From Micromonospora sp. HM5-17 (GTDB taxonomy: Bacteria; Actinomycetota; Actinomycetes; Mycobacteriales; Micromonosporaceae): a DNA stretch of 64,000 bases. Location: NCBI RefSeq assembly GCF_003762835.1, contig NZ_RJWA01000007.1:248001-312000 (forward strand). Direction: 5' to 3'. Each line of letters starts with the position of its first letter. Within the stretch, counting starts at the first letter, position 1. The translations under genes were made by a program, and so were the position numbers. Of the stretch, positions 23,403-32,557 are shown piece after piece. Below the pieces are notes generated by a model. It saw only the letters and a list, made by a program, of their open reading frames with translations. It was not told where the DNA came from and searched no databases.

Positions 23403-26033
23403 GTGAGACATCCTTTCGGCCCGACGGGCCGGCGGGGGAGGCTCGGGATGCTGGTCGGGGCGGCCAGCGTGCTGGCGGTCGCGGCGGCGATGGCGCCTCC
23501 GGCATCCGCCGCACCCGGCGGGACGGGCGTTATCCGCAACACCGGTGGGGCGACCGCGGTCGCGGACAGCTACATCGTCGTCTTCAAGGACGCCACGGTC
23601 GCGGCGAGCACCGTGGCCGACCGGGCCGGCGCGATGGCGGGTCGGGTCGGCGGGACGGTCGCCCGCACCTACCGGCACGCCCTGCGCGGGTTCGAGTTCA
23701 CCGGCACGGCCGAGATGGCCCGGCAACTCGCGGCCGACCCGTCCGTGGCGTACGTGGAACAGAACCACCGGGTACGCGCCACCGACACCCAGTCGCCGAC
23801 GCCGTCCTGGGGGCTGGACCGGATCGACCAGCGGCCGTTGGCGCTGGACGACAGCTACACCTATCCGACCACGGCCGCCGGGGTCCGGGTGTACGTCGTG
23901 GACACCGGCATCCGCTTCTCCCACAACACCTTCGGCGGGCGGGCGGTCTCCGGATACGACGCCATCGACGGCGGGACGGCCGACGACTGCGACGGCCACG
24001 GCACGCACGTCGCGGGCACCGCCGGCGGCCGCGAGTACGGGGTGGCCAAGGGCGTCACCCTGGTGGCGGTACGGGTGCTGAACTGCGCGGGCGAAGGCAC
24101 GTACGGGCAGGTCATCGCCGGCATCGACTGGGTCACCGGCGACCACGACGCCGGAGAACTCGCGGTGGCGAACATGAGCCTCGGCGGGCCGGCGGCGGAC
24201 TCCGTCAACACCGCGGTGGAGAACGCGATCGCCGACGGGGTGACCTTCGTCGTGGCGGCCGGCAACGAGACCACCGACGCGTGCGACAGCTCGCCGGCCA
24301 GCGCGCCGAACGCGATCACCGTGGCGGCGACCGGGGGCTTCGAGGGCGGTCCCGGGCGCAGCGACGCCCGGGCCTCGTTCTCCAACTACGGCAGTTGCGT
24401 GGACATCTTCGCCCCGGGGGTGAACATCACCTCGTCGACGGCGGACAGCAACACCTCCAGCGACGCGTGGGACGGCACCTCGATGGCGTCGCCGCACGTG
24501 GCGGGCGCGGCCGCGCTGGTGCTCGCCCAGAACCCGACGTTCACCCCGCGGCAGGTGCGCGACCACCTGGTCGGCAACGGCACCACGGGGGTGGTGACCA
24601 ATCCGGGACCGGGATCGCCGAACGTCCTGCTGTACGTCGAGAACGCCGCGCCGCCGGAGCACGACTTCAGCCTGTCGGTCTCGCCGACCGCCGGGGCGAC
24701 GCCGCCGGGCGGTTCGGTGACGGCGACGGTGAAGACGGCGGTCACCGCCGGCGACGCCCAGTCGGTGGCGCTGACCGCGAGCGGGCTGCCGGCCGGGGCG
24801 ACGGCGTCGTTCACGCCGGCCTCGGTGACCGCGGGCGGGTCGTCGACGCTGACGGTCAGCGTCGGGGCGTCGACGCGCCCGGGCAACTATCCGGTGACGA
24901 TCACCGGCACCGGCACGTACGCCACCCGTACGGCGACGTACACGCTGACCGTGGAGGGGCTGCCGGGCTGCGCCGGGTCGAACGACACCGATGCGGAGAT
25001 CCCGGACGGGTCGTCGGTGGAGAGCACGATTGTGATCTCCGGGTGTTCGGTGGCGCCGTCGGCGGCCAGCACGGTTGAGGTGCACATCGTGCACACCTGG
25101 ATTGGTGATCTGGTGGTGAGCCTGGTGGCGCCGGACGGTACGTCGTACGTGTTGCACAACCGCTCCGGTGGCGACGCGGACAACATCGACCGGGTCTACC
25201 AGGTGGACCTCTCCGGTGAGTCGGCGAACGGTACGTGGCGGCTGCGGGTGCAGGACACCGCCCTCGCCGACGTCGGTTATCTCAACTCCTGGTCCCTGGA
25301 CCTGTCCGGTGGCGGTGGCGGTCCCGGGAACTGCGCGGGCAGCAACGGCACCGGCGTGGCGATCCCGGACGGGTCGTCGGTGGAGAGCACGATTGTGATC
25401 TCCGGGTGTTCGGTGGCGCCGTCGGCAACCAGCGAGGTCGAGGTGCACATCGTGCACACCTGGATTGGTGATCTGGTGGTGAGCCTGGTGGCGCCGGACG
25501 GTACGTCGTACGTGTTGCACAACCGCTCCGGTGGCGGCACGGACAACATCGACCGGGTCTACCAGGTGGACCTCTCCGGTGAGTCGGCGAACGGTACGTG
25601 GCGGCTGCGGGTGCAGGACACCGCCCTCGCCGACGTCGGTTATCTCAACTCCTGGTCCCTGGACCTGTCCGGTGGCGGTGGCGGACCGACCGTCTGCACC
25701 GGCAGCAACGACACCAACCGGAGCATCACCGACCTGTCCACCGTGGAGAGCGCGATCGACCTGTCGCACTGCTCCGGCACCGCCTCGGCAACCAGCGAGG
25801 TCGAGGTGCACATCGTGCACACCTGGATCGGCGACCTGGTGGTGAGCCTGGTGGCGCCGGACGGTACGTCGTACGTGTTGCACAACCGCTCCGGCAGCGG
25901 CACGGACAACATCGACCGGGTCTACCAGGTGAACCTCTCCGGGGAGGCCCGCAGCGGCACCTGGCGACTGCGGGTGCAGGACGCCGAGTACGGGGACACC
26001 GGCTACCTCGACAGGTGGTCGCTGACCCTCTGA
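23403..26033 (+). CDS. Secreted subtilisin-family (S8) protease with three P domains
   Basis: Encodes 876 aa from GTG 23403, chosen because GGGGAGGAG lies 7 bases upstream; an ATG at 23346 has no such site. A signal peptide ends near PPASAAP, followed by an I9-type propeptide (SYIVVFKDATV). The proteinase K-like catalytic domain shows Asp167 (VVDTG), His199 (DGHGTHVAGT) and Ser360 (GTSMASPH). A Ser/Thr-rich Ig-like domain (about 418-520) leads to three proprotein-convertase P domains of about 120 residues, each with HTWIGDLVVSLVAPDGTSY and GTWRLRVQD. P domains usually stabilise or target secreted peptidases; three in tandem is more than the usual one. The product likely digests extracellular protein and could process the neighbouring RHS proteins, though that is speculation. 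Confidence 0.92.
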   Translation: MRHPFGPTGRRGRLGMLVGAASVLAVAAAMAPPASAAPGGTGVIRNTGGATAVADSYIVVFKDATVAASTVADRAGAMAGRVGGTVARTYRHALRGFEFTGTAEMARQLAADPSVAYVEQNHRVRATDTQSPTPSWGLDRIDQRPLALDDSYTYPTTAAGVRVYVVDTGIRFSHNTFGGRAVSGYDAIDGGTADDCDGHGTHVAGTAGGREYGVAKGVTLVAVRVLNCAGEGTYGQVIAGIDWVTGDHDAGELAVANMSLGGPAADSVNTAVENAIADGVTFVVAAGNETTDACDSSPASAPNAITVAATGGFEGGPGRSDARASFSNYGSCVDIFAPGVNITSSTADSNTSSDAWDGTSMASPHVAGAAALVLAQNPTFTPRQVRDHLVGNGTTGVVTNPGPGSPNVLLYVENAAPPEHDFSLSVSPTAGATPPGGSVTATVKTAVTAGDAQSVALTASGLPAGATASFTPASVTAGGSSTLTVSVGASTRPGNYPVTITGTGTYATRTATYTLTVEGLPGCAGSNDTDAEIPDGSSVESTIVISGCSVAPSAASTVEVHIVHTWIGDLVVSLVAPDGTSYVLHNRSGGDADNIDRVYQVDLSGESANGTWRLRVQDTALADVGYLNSWSLDLSGGGGGPGNCAGSNGTGVAIPDGSSVESTIVISGCSVAPSATSEVEVHIVHTWIGDLVVSLVAPDGTSYVLHNRSGGGTDNIDRVYQVDLSGESANGTWRLRVQDTALADVGYLNSWSLDLSGGGGGPTVCTGSNDTNRSITDLSTVESAIDLSHCSGTASATSEVEVHIVHTWIGDLVVSLVAPDGTSYVLHNRSGSGTDNIDRVYQVNLSGEARSGTWRLRVQDAEYGDTGYLDRWSLTL
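24998..25688 (+). repeat. Tandem near-identical P-domain DNA repeat
   Basis: The segment starting at 24998 recurs 363 bases later, starting at 25361, with near-identity at the DNA level over more than 300 bases, including synonymous positions. A third, more diverged copy follows from about 25724. This implies recent duplication or gene conversion within the protease gene. Confidence 0.85.
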
Positions 26034-26048
26034 CCCGACCGTTCCCCC

Positions 26049-26082
26049 GTGACCCCGGCGCACTCCGGCGCGCCGGGGTCAC
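26049..26082. terminator. Hairpin terminator of the protease gene
   Basis: A 13-base-pair stem, 26049-26061 with 26070-26082, and an 8-base loop, 15 bases after the subtilisin stop codon. The promoter of RHS protein 3 must lie in the remaining 114 bases before ATG 26197, where CCGTTACTTATGTCG is AT-richer. Confidence 0.8.
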
Positions 26083-26196
26083 ACCCGTGTGGGGGACCCA
26101 ACCCCGCCGACCCGTGTGCGCGGCGGTGTGCGCTTCCCTGAACGGCTGCTTCCTACCGTTACTTATGTCGATGTCTGTCCAGCCGTGGAGGACGGG

Positions 26197-29100
26197 ATGG
26201 CACGTACCCGGGTGATGGTCGCGGCCCTGGCGGCGACCGTGGCAGCCCCTCTCGTCGTACCCGCCGGAACCGCCGGCGCGGCGCCCCGGCCTCGGGCCGA
26301 GGCCCGTCCCGCCGTCGAGCGGATGGGATCGGTGCCGGTCGAGGCGGTGCCGGCCCGCTCCAGCCCGCCCGACCCCGCGACCCTGGCCGACTCCCGGGAT
26401 ACGGTGCAGGTCCGCTGGCCGGCACCCGGCGTCGCCGAGGTACGCCTGCCGACCGCGCCGTCCGACCGGTCCGCCGACCGGGAACCGCACCGGGCCCCCG
26501 CCGGCGACCTGCCCGTCCGGGTGGGCGCCCCGGCCCGCGGCGCGGGTCCGGAACGAGTACGGGTGGAGGTGCTGGACCGGTCGGCGGCCCGCGCGGTGGG
26601 CCTCACCGGGGTGCTGCTGAAGCTGCGCCGCGCCGACGGGGTGGCGGCGGCGGGGCGGGCAACGGTGGAGATCGACTACTCGGGCTTCGCCGCGGCGGCC
26701 GGGGGCAGTTTCGGCAGCCGGCTGCGGCTGCTCCGGCTGCCGTCCTGCGCCGACCCGGCCGCCCGCCCGGCGCCCGGCAGTTCCTCGGCGGCCGGCGACG
26801 CGGCTGGCGCGGCCCGGTGCCGCGGCCCCGCCGAACCCGTGCCGGGCCGGAACCTGGTCACGGCCCGGCGGCTCGTCGCGGAGCTGGAGTTGCCCGGCAC
26901 CGCGGACGCGGTCTACGCGGTGGCCGCGGCCCCGGAGGGCAGCACCGGCTCGTTCGCCGCGACCAAGCTGGCCCCGTCGGCGACCTGGCAGGTCGGTCTC
27001 CAGTCCGGCGACTTCACCTGGAACTACCCACTCCAGACGCCGCGGGTGCCGGGACCGGTGCCGGAGCTCGCGATCACCTACTCGGCCGCCAGCGTCGACG
27101 GCCGGGCCGGATCCTCGAACAACCAGCCGTCCTGGGTCGGTGAGGGCTTCGACCTCTCCACCGGCTACATCGAGCGCGCCTACCGGACGTGCCGGGACGA
27201 CACCGGCGGCTCGGTCGACGCGAGCGACCTGTGTTGGGTCTCCGACAACGCGATCGTCTCCCTCCCGGGGATCGGCGGCGCCCTGGTCCGGGACGACGAC
27301 ACCGGAACCTGGCGCGCGCAGAACGACAGCGGCTGGAAGGTCGAGAAGCTGACCGGGGCGAGCAACGGCGACAACGACGGTGAACACTGGCGGCTGACCT
27401 CGCCGGACGGCACCCAGTACTACTTCGGGCTTAACCGGCTGACCGGCTGGACGTCGGGGCGGCCGGAGACGAACTCGACGCAGACCGTGCCGGTCTTCGG
27501 CAACCACGCGGGCGAACCATGCCGGACGTCGACCGCGGCCACCTCGTGGTGCCAGCAGGCCTACCGGTGGAACCTCGACTACGTCGTGGACCGCAACGGC
27601 GACGCGATGTCGTACTGGTACCAGCGGGAGACCAACAACTACGGGCGCTACGACGGCATGCCCTACTTCGGGGAGACCACCGCCTACGTCCGCAACGCCT
27701 ACCTGACCCGGATCGACTACGGGCAGCGCGACGGCGAGGTCTACTCCACCACGCCGGGTGCCCGGGTGATCTTCACGGTGGCCGACCGGTGTCGCAAGGC
27801 CGGGTCGACCTGCACGTCCGCCTCCGCGAACTGGTCCAACTGGCCGGACGTGCCGTGGGACCAGCACTGCCAGAGCTCCTGCACCTACTACTGGACGCCC
27901 ACCTTCTGGACCAGCAAGCGGCTCAGCTCGGTCACCACCCAGGTCCAGGTCAACGGCGCGTTGCGCGACGTCGACTCGTGGACGCTGCGGCAGTCCTACC
28001 CCGACCCGTACCCGGCGGACGAGCCGTGGGGCGAGGAGAACGACGCCTCGCGGTCGCTCTGGCTGAACGGCATCACCCGTACCGGCCTCTTCGGCGGCAC
28101 ACTCACGTTGCCCGAGGTGACGTTCGGCGGCGTGTCGATGAAGAACCGGCACAACGGCAACCAGGAGTTCCCGTCGCTCTACAAGTGGCGGGTCAACCGG
28201 ATCACCACCGAGACCGGCGGTCGGATCGATATCTCGTACTCGGCGGCGCAGTGCGGCGGTGAGCCGTACATCTTCCCGGACCAGAACGTGAGCCGCTGCT
28301 ACCCGAACGGCCGCCTGCCGAGCCCGTACGGCGGCCCGGACGTCTTCTACAAGTACGTGGTCACCCAGGTCGCCGAGGCCGACCTGGTCGGCGGTGGCCC
28401 GACCCGGCTTACCCGGTACGAGTACGTCGGCGGTGCCGCCTGGCACTACGACGACTCGGAGGCGACCCCGACGACCAAGCGGGACTGGAACCAGTGGCGC
28501 GGCTACCAGACGGTGCGGGTCCGCACCGGCGACTCCTCGGCCGGCGTGCAGAGCCTCACCGAGTACCTATTCCTGCGCGGCATGGATGACGACCGGCTCG
28601 CCGGGGGCGGGCGACGCGACGTGTGGGTCACCGATTCCGCGGGTGGCCGCGTCGAGGACCACCCCCGGCTGAGCGGCTTCACCCGCGAGACGATCGTCTA
28701 CAACGGCGACGGCGGGCCGATGGTGACCAGCACGATCAACGAACCCTACCTGACCCAGCCGCTGGCCACCCGGGTCCGCAGCGGCAACGACCCGCTGCAC
28801 GCGCACCAGCTCGACATCGCGGTGATCCGCAAGCGGGCCGCGCTGGCCGACGGCGGGATCCGGGTCGCCGAGGAGCACCGCACGTTCGACGCGTACGGGC
28901 GGATCCGGCAGGTGAACGACCTCGGCGACGTGGCGGACAGCACCGACGACCGGTGCACCCAGACCACGTACGCGACCAGCCCGGACCGGCACCTGATAAA
29001 CCTGCCGTCCCGGGTGTTGAAGCTGAGCCGCTCCTGCGACTCCGTGCCCCGGTACCCGGCCGACCTGATCTCGGACGAGCGGCTCTACTACGACGGTGCC

Positions 29101-32100
29101 GCGACCACCGGCACGATCCCCGGCGCCGGCCACGCGACCCGGCACGACAAGACCGCCTCCTGGGGCGCCACGGGGCAGGCGTTCGTCACCAACGTCCGGG
29201 CGACCTACGACAGCCACGGCCGGGTTATCGCGACCGTCGACTCGCTGGGGAACCGGTCGACCACCACCTACATCCCGGCCACCGGCGGGCCGGTGACCCA
29301 GATGATCCGGACCAACCCGCTCGGGCACACCGAGACCACCCTCCTCGACCCCGCCCGGGCCCAGCCGGTCGCGCAGGTCGACACGGCCGGTCGGCGCACC
29401 GACGCCAGCTACGACGCGCTGGGGCGGCTGACCTGCGTGTGGGAGCCGGGCCGGCCACGTACCTCCTGCGCCACCGCCACCCGGCGGTACAGCTACGAGG
29501 TCAACGCCAGCCGCCCGAGCGTGGTGGCCACCAGCACGCTGCGCGGCGACGGCGGCTACACCACCAGCTACCTGCTGCTGGACGGGCTGCTGCGGGAGCG
29601 GCAGACCCAGGAACCGTCGCCGTCCGGAGGCCGGATCATCACCGACATCGGCTACGACTCGCACGGCCGGGTGGCCCGGCGCACCGGCCCCTTCTACAAC
29701 GCGTCCCCGCCGTCCGGCACCCTGGTCTCGGCCGCCGACGAGAGCCTGCCGGCGGTGACGACGTACAGCTACGACGGGGCGAACCGCCCGACGGTGGAGG
29801 CGCTGCGGTCGTTCGGCGTGGAGCAGTGGCGCACCACGACGACGTACGGCGGGGACCGGGTCTCGGTCGACCCACCGGAGGGGGAGACGGCGACCACCCG
29901 GATCCTCGACGTGGAGGGGCGGACGGTCGAGCTGCGCCAGTACGCCGGCGGGGCGCCGACCGGGCCCTACGACGCCACCCGCTACACCTACACCCGGGCC
30001 GGGCAGCTCGCCTCGGTGACCGACCCGGCCGGCAACGTCTGGCGCTACACCTACGACCTGCGCGGTCGGAAGGTCCGCACCGAGGACCCGGACGCCGGCA
30101 CCATCACCTACACCTACGACGATGACGACCGGCTGATCTCCACCACCGACGGGCGCGGCCAGACCGTCGCGTACGCCTACGACGCGGCCGGCCGCAAGAT
30201 CGGGGCGTACGCGGGCAGCCTCGACGGTCCCCAGCTGGCGGCGTGGACCTACGACACCGCCCCGGGCGGGGTGGGCCTGCCGGCGACCAGCACCCGGTAC
30301 GTCGACGGCCACGCGTACACCACCGAGGTGCTCGGCTACGACCAGGCGGGCCGGCCGACCGGCACCGCCGTGACGATCCCGGAGGTGGAGACCGGGCTGG
30401 CCGGGCGCTACGAGAACCGCATCACCTACAACGACGCCGGCCAGGTCGCCACGGTGCGGATGCCGTTCATGGCGGGCCGGGACAGCCTCGGCGGCCTGCC
30501 CGACGAGACGCTGCACTACGGCTACACCCCGCTCGGGCTCGCCTCGACCCTGACCGGGTTGACCGACTACGTGACCGCCGCCCGGTACACGGAGTTGTCG
30601 GAGCCGCTGGAGCAGACGTTCGGCACCCCCGGGGCGCGGGTCTGGCAGACGTTCAGCTACGACCCCGCGACCCGCCGGGTGGTCCGGGCCCAGGTGAGCC
30701 GGGAGACGGCGAACCAGTCGTCGGTCGCCGACCGGCGCTACGACTACGACCCGGCCGGCAACCTGCGCTCGGTGAGCGACACCCCGGCGGGCGGGGCGGC
30801 GGACACCCAGTGCTTCCGCTACGACCACCTCCGCCGGCTGGTGGCCGCCTGGACACCGACGGGCGGGTGCACCGCCGCACCGAGCACGGCGACGCTCGGC
30901 GGCCCGGCGCCGTACTGGCACGAGTACACCTACGACGTGACCGGTAACCGGTTGTCGGAGGTGCGGCACGCCTCCGGCGGCGACACGGTCTCCACCTACA
31001 CCTATCCGGCCCCCGGCACCGCGCAGCCGCACACCGTCCGCACGGTCAGCACGACCGGTCCGGGCGGCCCGACCACGGACTCCTACACGTACGACGCCGC
31101 CGGCAACACGATCGCCCGGCCCGGACAGGAGCTGACCTGGGACGCCGAGGGGCACCTGGCCACGGTGACGGCCGGCGGGGCGGTGACGAGCTTCGTCTAC
31201 GACGCCGACGGCAACCGGCTGCTCCGGCGCGACCCCGGTGGCACCACGCTCTACCTGGACGGCATGGAGCTGCGCCGTGACGCGGCGACGGGGGAGGTCA
31301 CCGGCACCCGGTCGTACCGGTTCGGCGGCGAGACGGTGGCCGTGCGTACCCCGGCCGGGTTGACCTGGGTGGCCACGGACCTGCACGGCACCGCGGACGT
31401 GGCGATCAACGCCGCGACGCTGGCCGTGACCGTCCGCCGGCACCTGCCGTTCGGGGCGCCGCGCGGGGCGACGCCGTCGTCCTGGCCGGACGAGCGGGGA
31501 TTCGTCGGCGGGCCGCGCGACCCGTCGACCGGGCTGACCCACCTCGGAGCGCGCGAGTACGACCCGGCGCTCGGCCGGTTCCTCTCCGCCGACCCGGTCA
31601 CCGACGTGGAGGATCCGCAGCAGCTCCAGGGTTACGCGTACGCCGAGAACAACCCGACCTCGTTCAGCGACCCGGATGGGCGGCGGACGAGCAAGCAGCA
31701 GCAGAAGCAGCTCCAGGCCGAGCTGAAGAAGCTGATGAAGCAGGCGTTCCGTGACCCGGACGGGTTTTACGACATCCTGATGAACCTGGTCAACCTCCTG
31801 AAGAAGGATCCGTACAGCAAGGAGGTCCGGAACGAGCTGAACAAGATCGCGTCGATCATCAACTCCGAGGTCGACGACATCTACAAGGAGCTGGGCGCGA
31901 CGTCCCTGAGCAGCCAGGCCAAGAAGGCGCTGAAGGGGCGGATCCAGTCGCTGGCCAACTTCATCACCACGCTCGGCGAGTTGGTACGGACGGTGCTCGG
32001 CACGAAGTTCGACGACTGGCGGGCCCGGATGAACGCCGGGGTCAGCATCGCCGCCCGGGGCGAGGCGGCGGCGGCCGGCGCATCCTGCTCCCAGGCGGCC

Positions 32101-32430
32101 GGCGGGCTGTGGGTCTGCGGCGGGGCGAAGTGGACGTTCAAGGGGCGCGAGTACACCCACGGGAACGTCTTCCTGACCCGGAAACCGACCAAGGACGTGC
32201 TCAAGGACAAGCTGCTCCTGGCGCACGAGATCCGGCACGCCACCCAGTGGGCCCTGTTCGGCCCGATCTGGTTCCCGATCCTCTACACGAAGATGGACAA
32301 CCTGTCGAAGCGGGCGTACCAGGTCTTCGGCCCGCGCAAGCACGGCAAGCAGCGGTGCACCGACCCCGGGGCCTGCTACAACCCCTTCGAGATAGAGGCG
32401 AATCTCTTCAACGGCGGCTACTTCAGGTGA
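26197..32430 (+). CDS. Secreted RHS/YD-repeat protein 3 with HExxH metallopeptidase-like tip
   Basis: Encodes 2,077 aa. ATG 26197 (MARTRVMVAALAA) has GGAGG 5 bases upstream and begins a clean signal peptide ending near GTAGAAPR. The chassis matches the other two RHS proteins: DYSGF domain, QPSWVGEGFDL, YD repeats, GAREYDPALGRF and DPDG at 1825-1828. The 249-residue tip begins with a Lys/Gln-rich helical coil (SKQQQKQLQAELKK), lacks the hydrophobic segment of RHS protein 2, and ends in the same putative zincin: CS-VCGG Cys pair, HEIRH at 2010-2014, Gln2017, then NPFEIEANLFNGGY, whose Glu may be the third zinc ligand. No immunity-like gene follows; the downstream neighbour is a convergent regulator. 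Protease activity is inferred from the motif. Confidence 0.9.
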   Translation: MARTRVMVAALAATVAAPLVVPAGTAGAAPRPRAEARPAVERMGSVPVEAVPARSSPPDPATLADSRDTVQVRWPAPGVAEVRLPTAPSDRSADREPHRAPAGDLPVRVGAPARGAGPERVRVEVLDRSAARAVGLTGVLLKLRRADGVAAAGRATVEIDYSGFAAAAGGSFGSRLRLLRLPSCADPAARPAPGSSSAAGDAAGAARCRGPAEPVPGRNLVTARRLVAELELPGTADAVYAVAAAPEGSTGSFAATKLAPSATWQVGLQSGDFTWNYPLQTPRVPGPVPELAITYSAASVDGRAGSSNNQPSWVGEGFDLSTGYIERAYRTCRDDTGGSVDASDLCWVSDNAIVSLPGIGGALVRDDDTGTWRAQNDSGWKVEKLTGASNGDNDGEHWRLTSPDGTQYYFGLNRLTGWTSGRPETNSTQTVPVFGNHAGEPCRTSTAATSWCQQAYRWNLDYVVDRNGDAMSYWYQRETNNYGRYDGMPYFGETTAYVRNAYLTRIDYGQRDGEVYSTTPGARVIFTVADRCRKAGSTCTSASANWSNWPDVPWDQHCQSSCTYYWTPTFWTSKRLSSVTTQVQVNGALRDVDSWTLRQSYPDPYPADEPWGEENDASRSLWLNGITRTGLFGGTLTLPEVTFGGVSMKNRHNGNQEFPSLYKWRVNRITTETGGRIDISYSAAQCGGEPYIFPDQNVSRCYPNGRLPSPYGGPDVFYKYVVTQVAEADLVGGGPTRLTRYEYVGGAAWHYDDSEATPTTKRDWNQWRGYQTVRVRTGDSSAGVQSLTEYLFLRGMDDDRLAGGGRRDVWVTDSAGGRVEDHPRLSGFTRETIVYNGDGGPMVTSTINEPYLTQPLATRVRSGNDPLHAHQLDIAVIRKRAALADGGIRVAEEHRTFDAYGRIRQVNDLGDVADSTDDRCTQTTYATSPDRHLINLPSRVLKLSRSCDSVPRYPADLISDERLYYDGAATTGTIPGAGHATRHDKTASWGATGQAFVTNVRATYDSHGRVIATVDSLGNRSTTTYIPATGGPVTQMIRTNPLGHTETTLLDPARAQPVAQVDTAGRRTDASYDALGRLTCVWEPGRPRTSCATATRRYSYEVNASRPSVVATSTLRGDGGYTTSYLLLDGLLRERQTQEPSPSGGRIITDIGYDSHGRVARRTGPFYNASPPSGTLVSAADESLPAVTTYSYDGANRPTVEALRSFGVEQWRTTTTYGGDRVSVDPPEGETATTRILDVEGRTVELRQYAGGAPTGPYDATRYTYTRAGQLASVTDPAGNVWRYTYDLRGRKVRTEDPDAGTITYTYDDDDRLISTTDGRGQTVAYAYDAAGRKIGAYAGSLDGPQLAAWTYDTAPGGVGLPATSTRYVDGHAYTTEVLGYDQAGRPTGTAVTIPEVETGLAGRYENRITYNDAGQVATVRMPFMAGRDSLGGLPDETLHYGYTPLGLASTLTGLTDYVTAARYTELSEPLEQTFGTPGARVWQTFSYDPATRRVVRAQVSRETANQSSVADRRYDYDPAGNLRSVSDTPAGGAADTQCFRYDHLRRLVAAWTPTGGCTAAPSTATLGGPAPYWHEYTYDVTGNRLSEVRHASGGDTVSTYTYPAPGTAQPHTVRTVSTTGPGGPTTDSYTYDAAGNTIARPGQELTWDAEGHLATVTAGGAVTSFVYDADGNRLLRRDPGGTTLYLDGMELRRDAATGEVTGTRSYRFGGETVAVRTPAGLTWVATDLHGTADVAINAATLAVTVRRHLPFGAPRGATPSSWPDERGFVGGPRDPSTGLTHLGAREYDPALGRFLSADPVTDVEDPQQLQGYAYAENNPTSFSDPDGRRTSKQQQKQLQAELKKLMKQAFRDPDGFYDILMNLVNLLKKDPYSKEVRNELNKIASIINSEVDDIYKELGATSLSSQAKKALKGRIQSLANFITTLGELVRTVLGTKFDDWRARMNAGVSIAARGEAAAAGASCSQAAGGLWVCGGAKWTFKGREYTHGNVFLTRKPTKDVLKDKLLLAHEIRHATQWALFGPIWFPILYTKMDNLSKRAYQVFGPRKHGKQRCTDPGACYNPFEIEANLFNGGYFR

Positions 32431-32463
32431 CGGCGATGGTGGTGCCAGTTGGCACCGTCGCGC

Positions 32464-32498
32464 GGCCGGCCCGGTGGCGGGACGCCACCGGGCCGGCC
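32464..32498. terminator. Bidirectional hairpin terminator
   Basis: A 16-base-pair perfect stem, 32464-32479 with 32483-32498, and a 3-base GGA loop, between convergent RHS protein 3 and the AfsR-like regulator. Confidence 0.85.
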
Positions 32499-32557
32499 CG
32501 TGCCGTGGCCCCGGCCGGGCCGGGCAGCCGCGCCACCGGGCCGCGGACCGCGCGGCG

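Noticed and set aside
23295-26063. 922-codon minus-strand frame over the protease
   Set aside because: The plus strand carries the full S8 catalytic triad; the antisense frame only reflects the P-domain repeat.
28567-32343. 1,258-codon open frame antisense to RHS protein 3
   Set aside because: Same low-complexity composition; the plus strand encodes a clear RHS protein with signal peptide and ribosome site.
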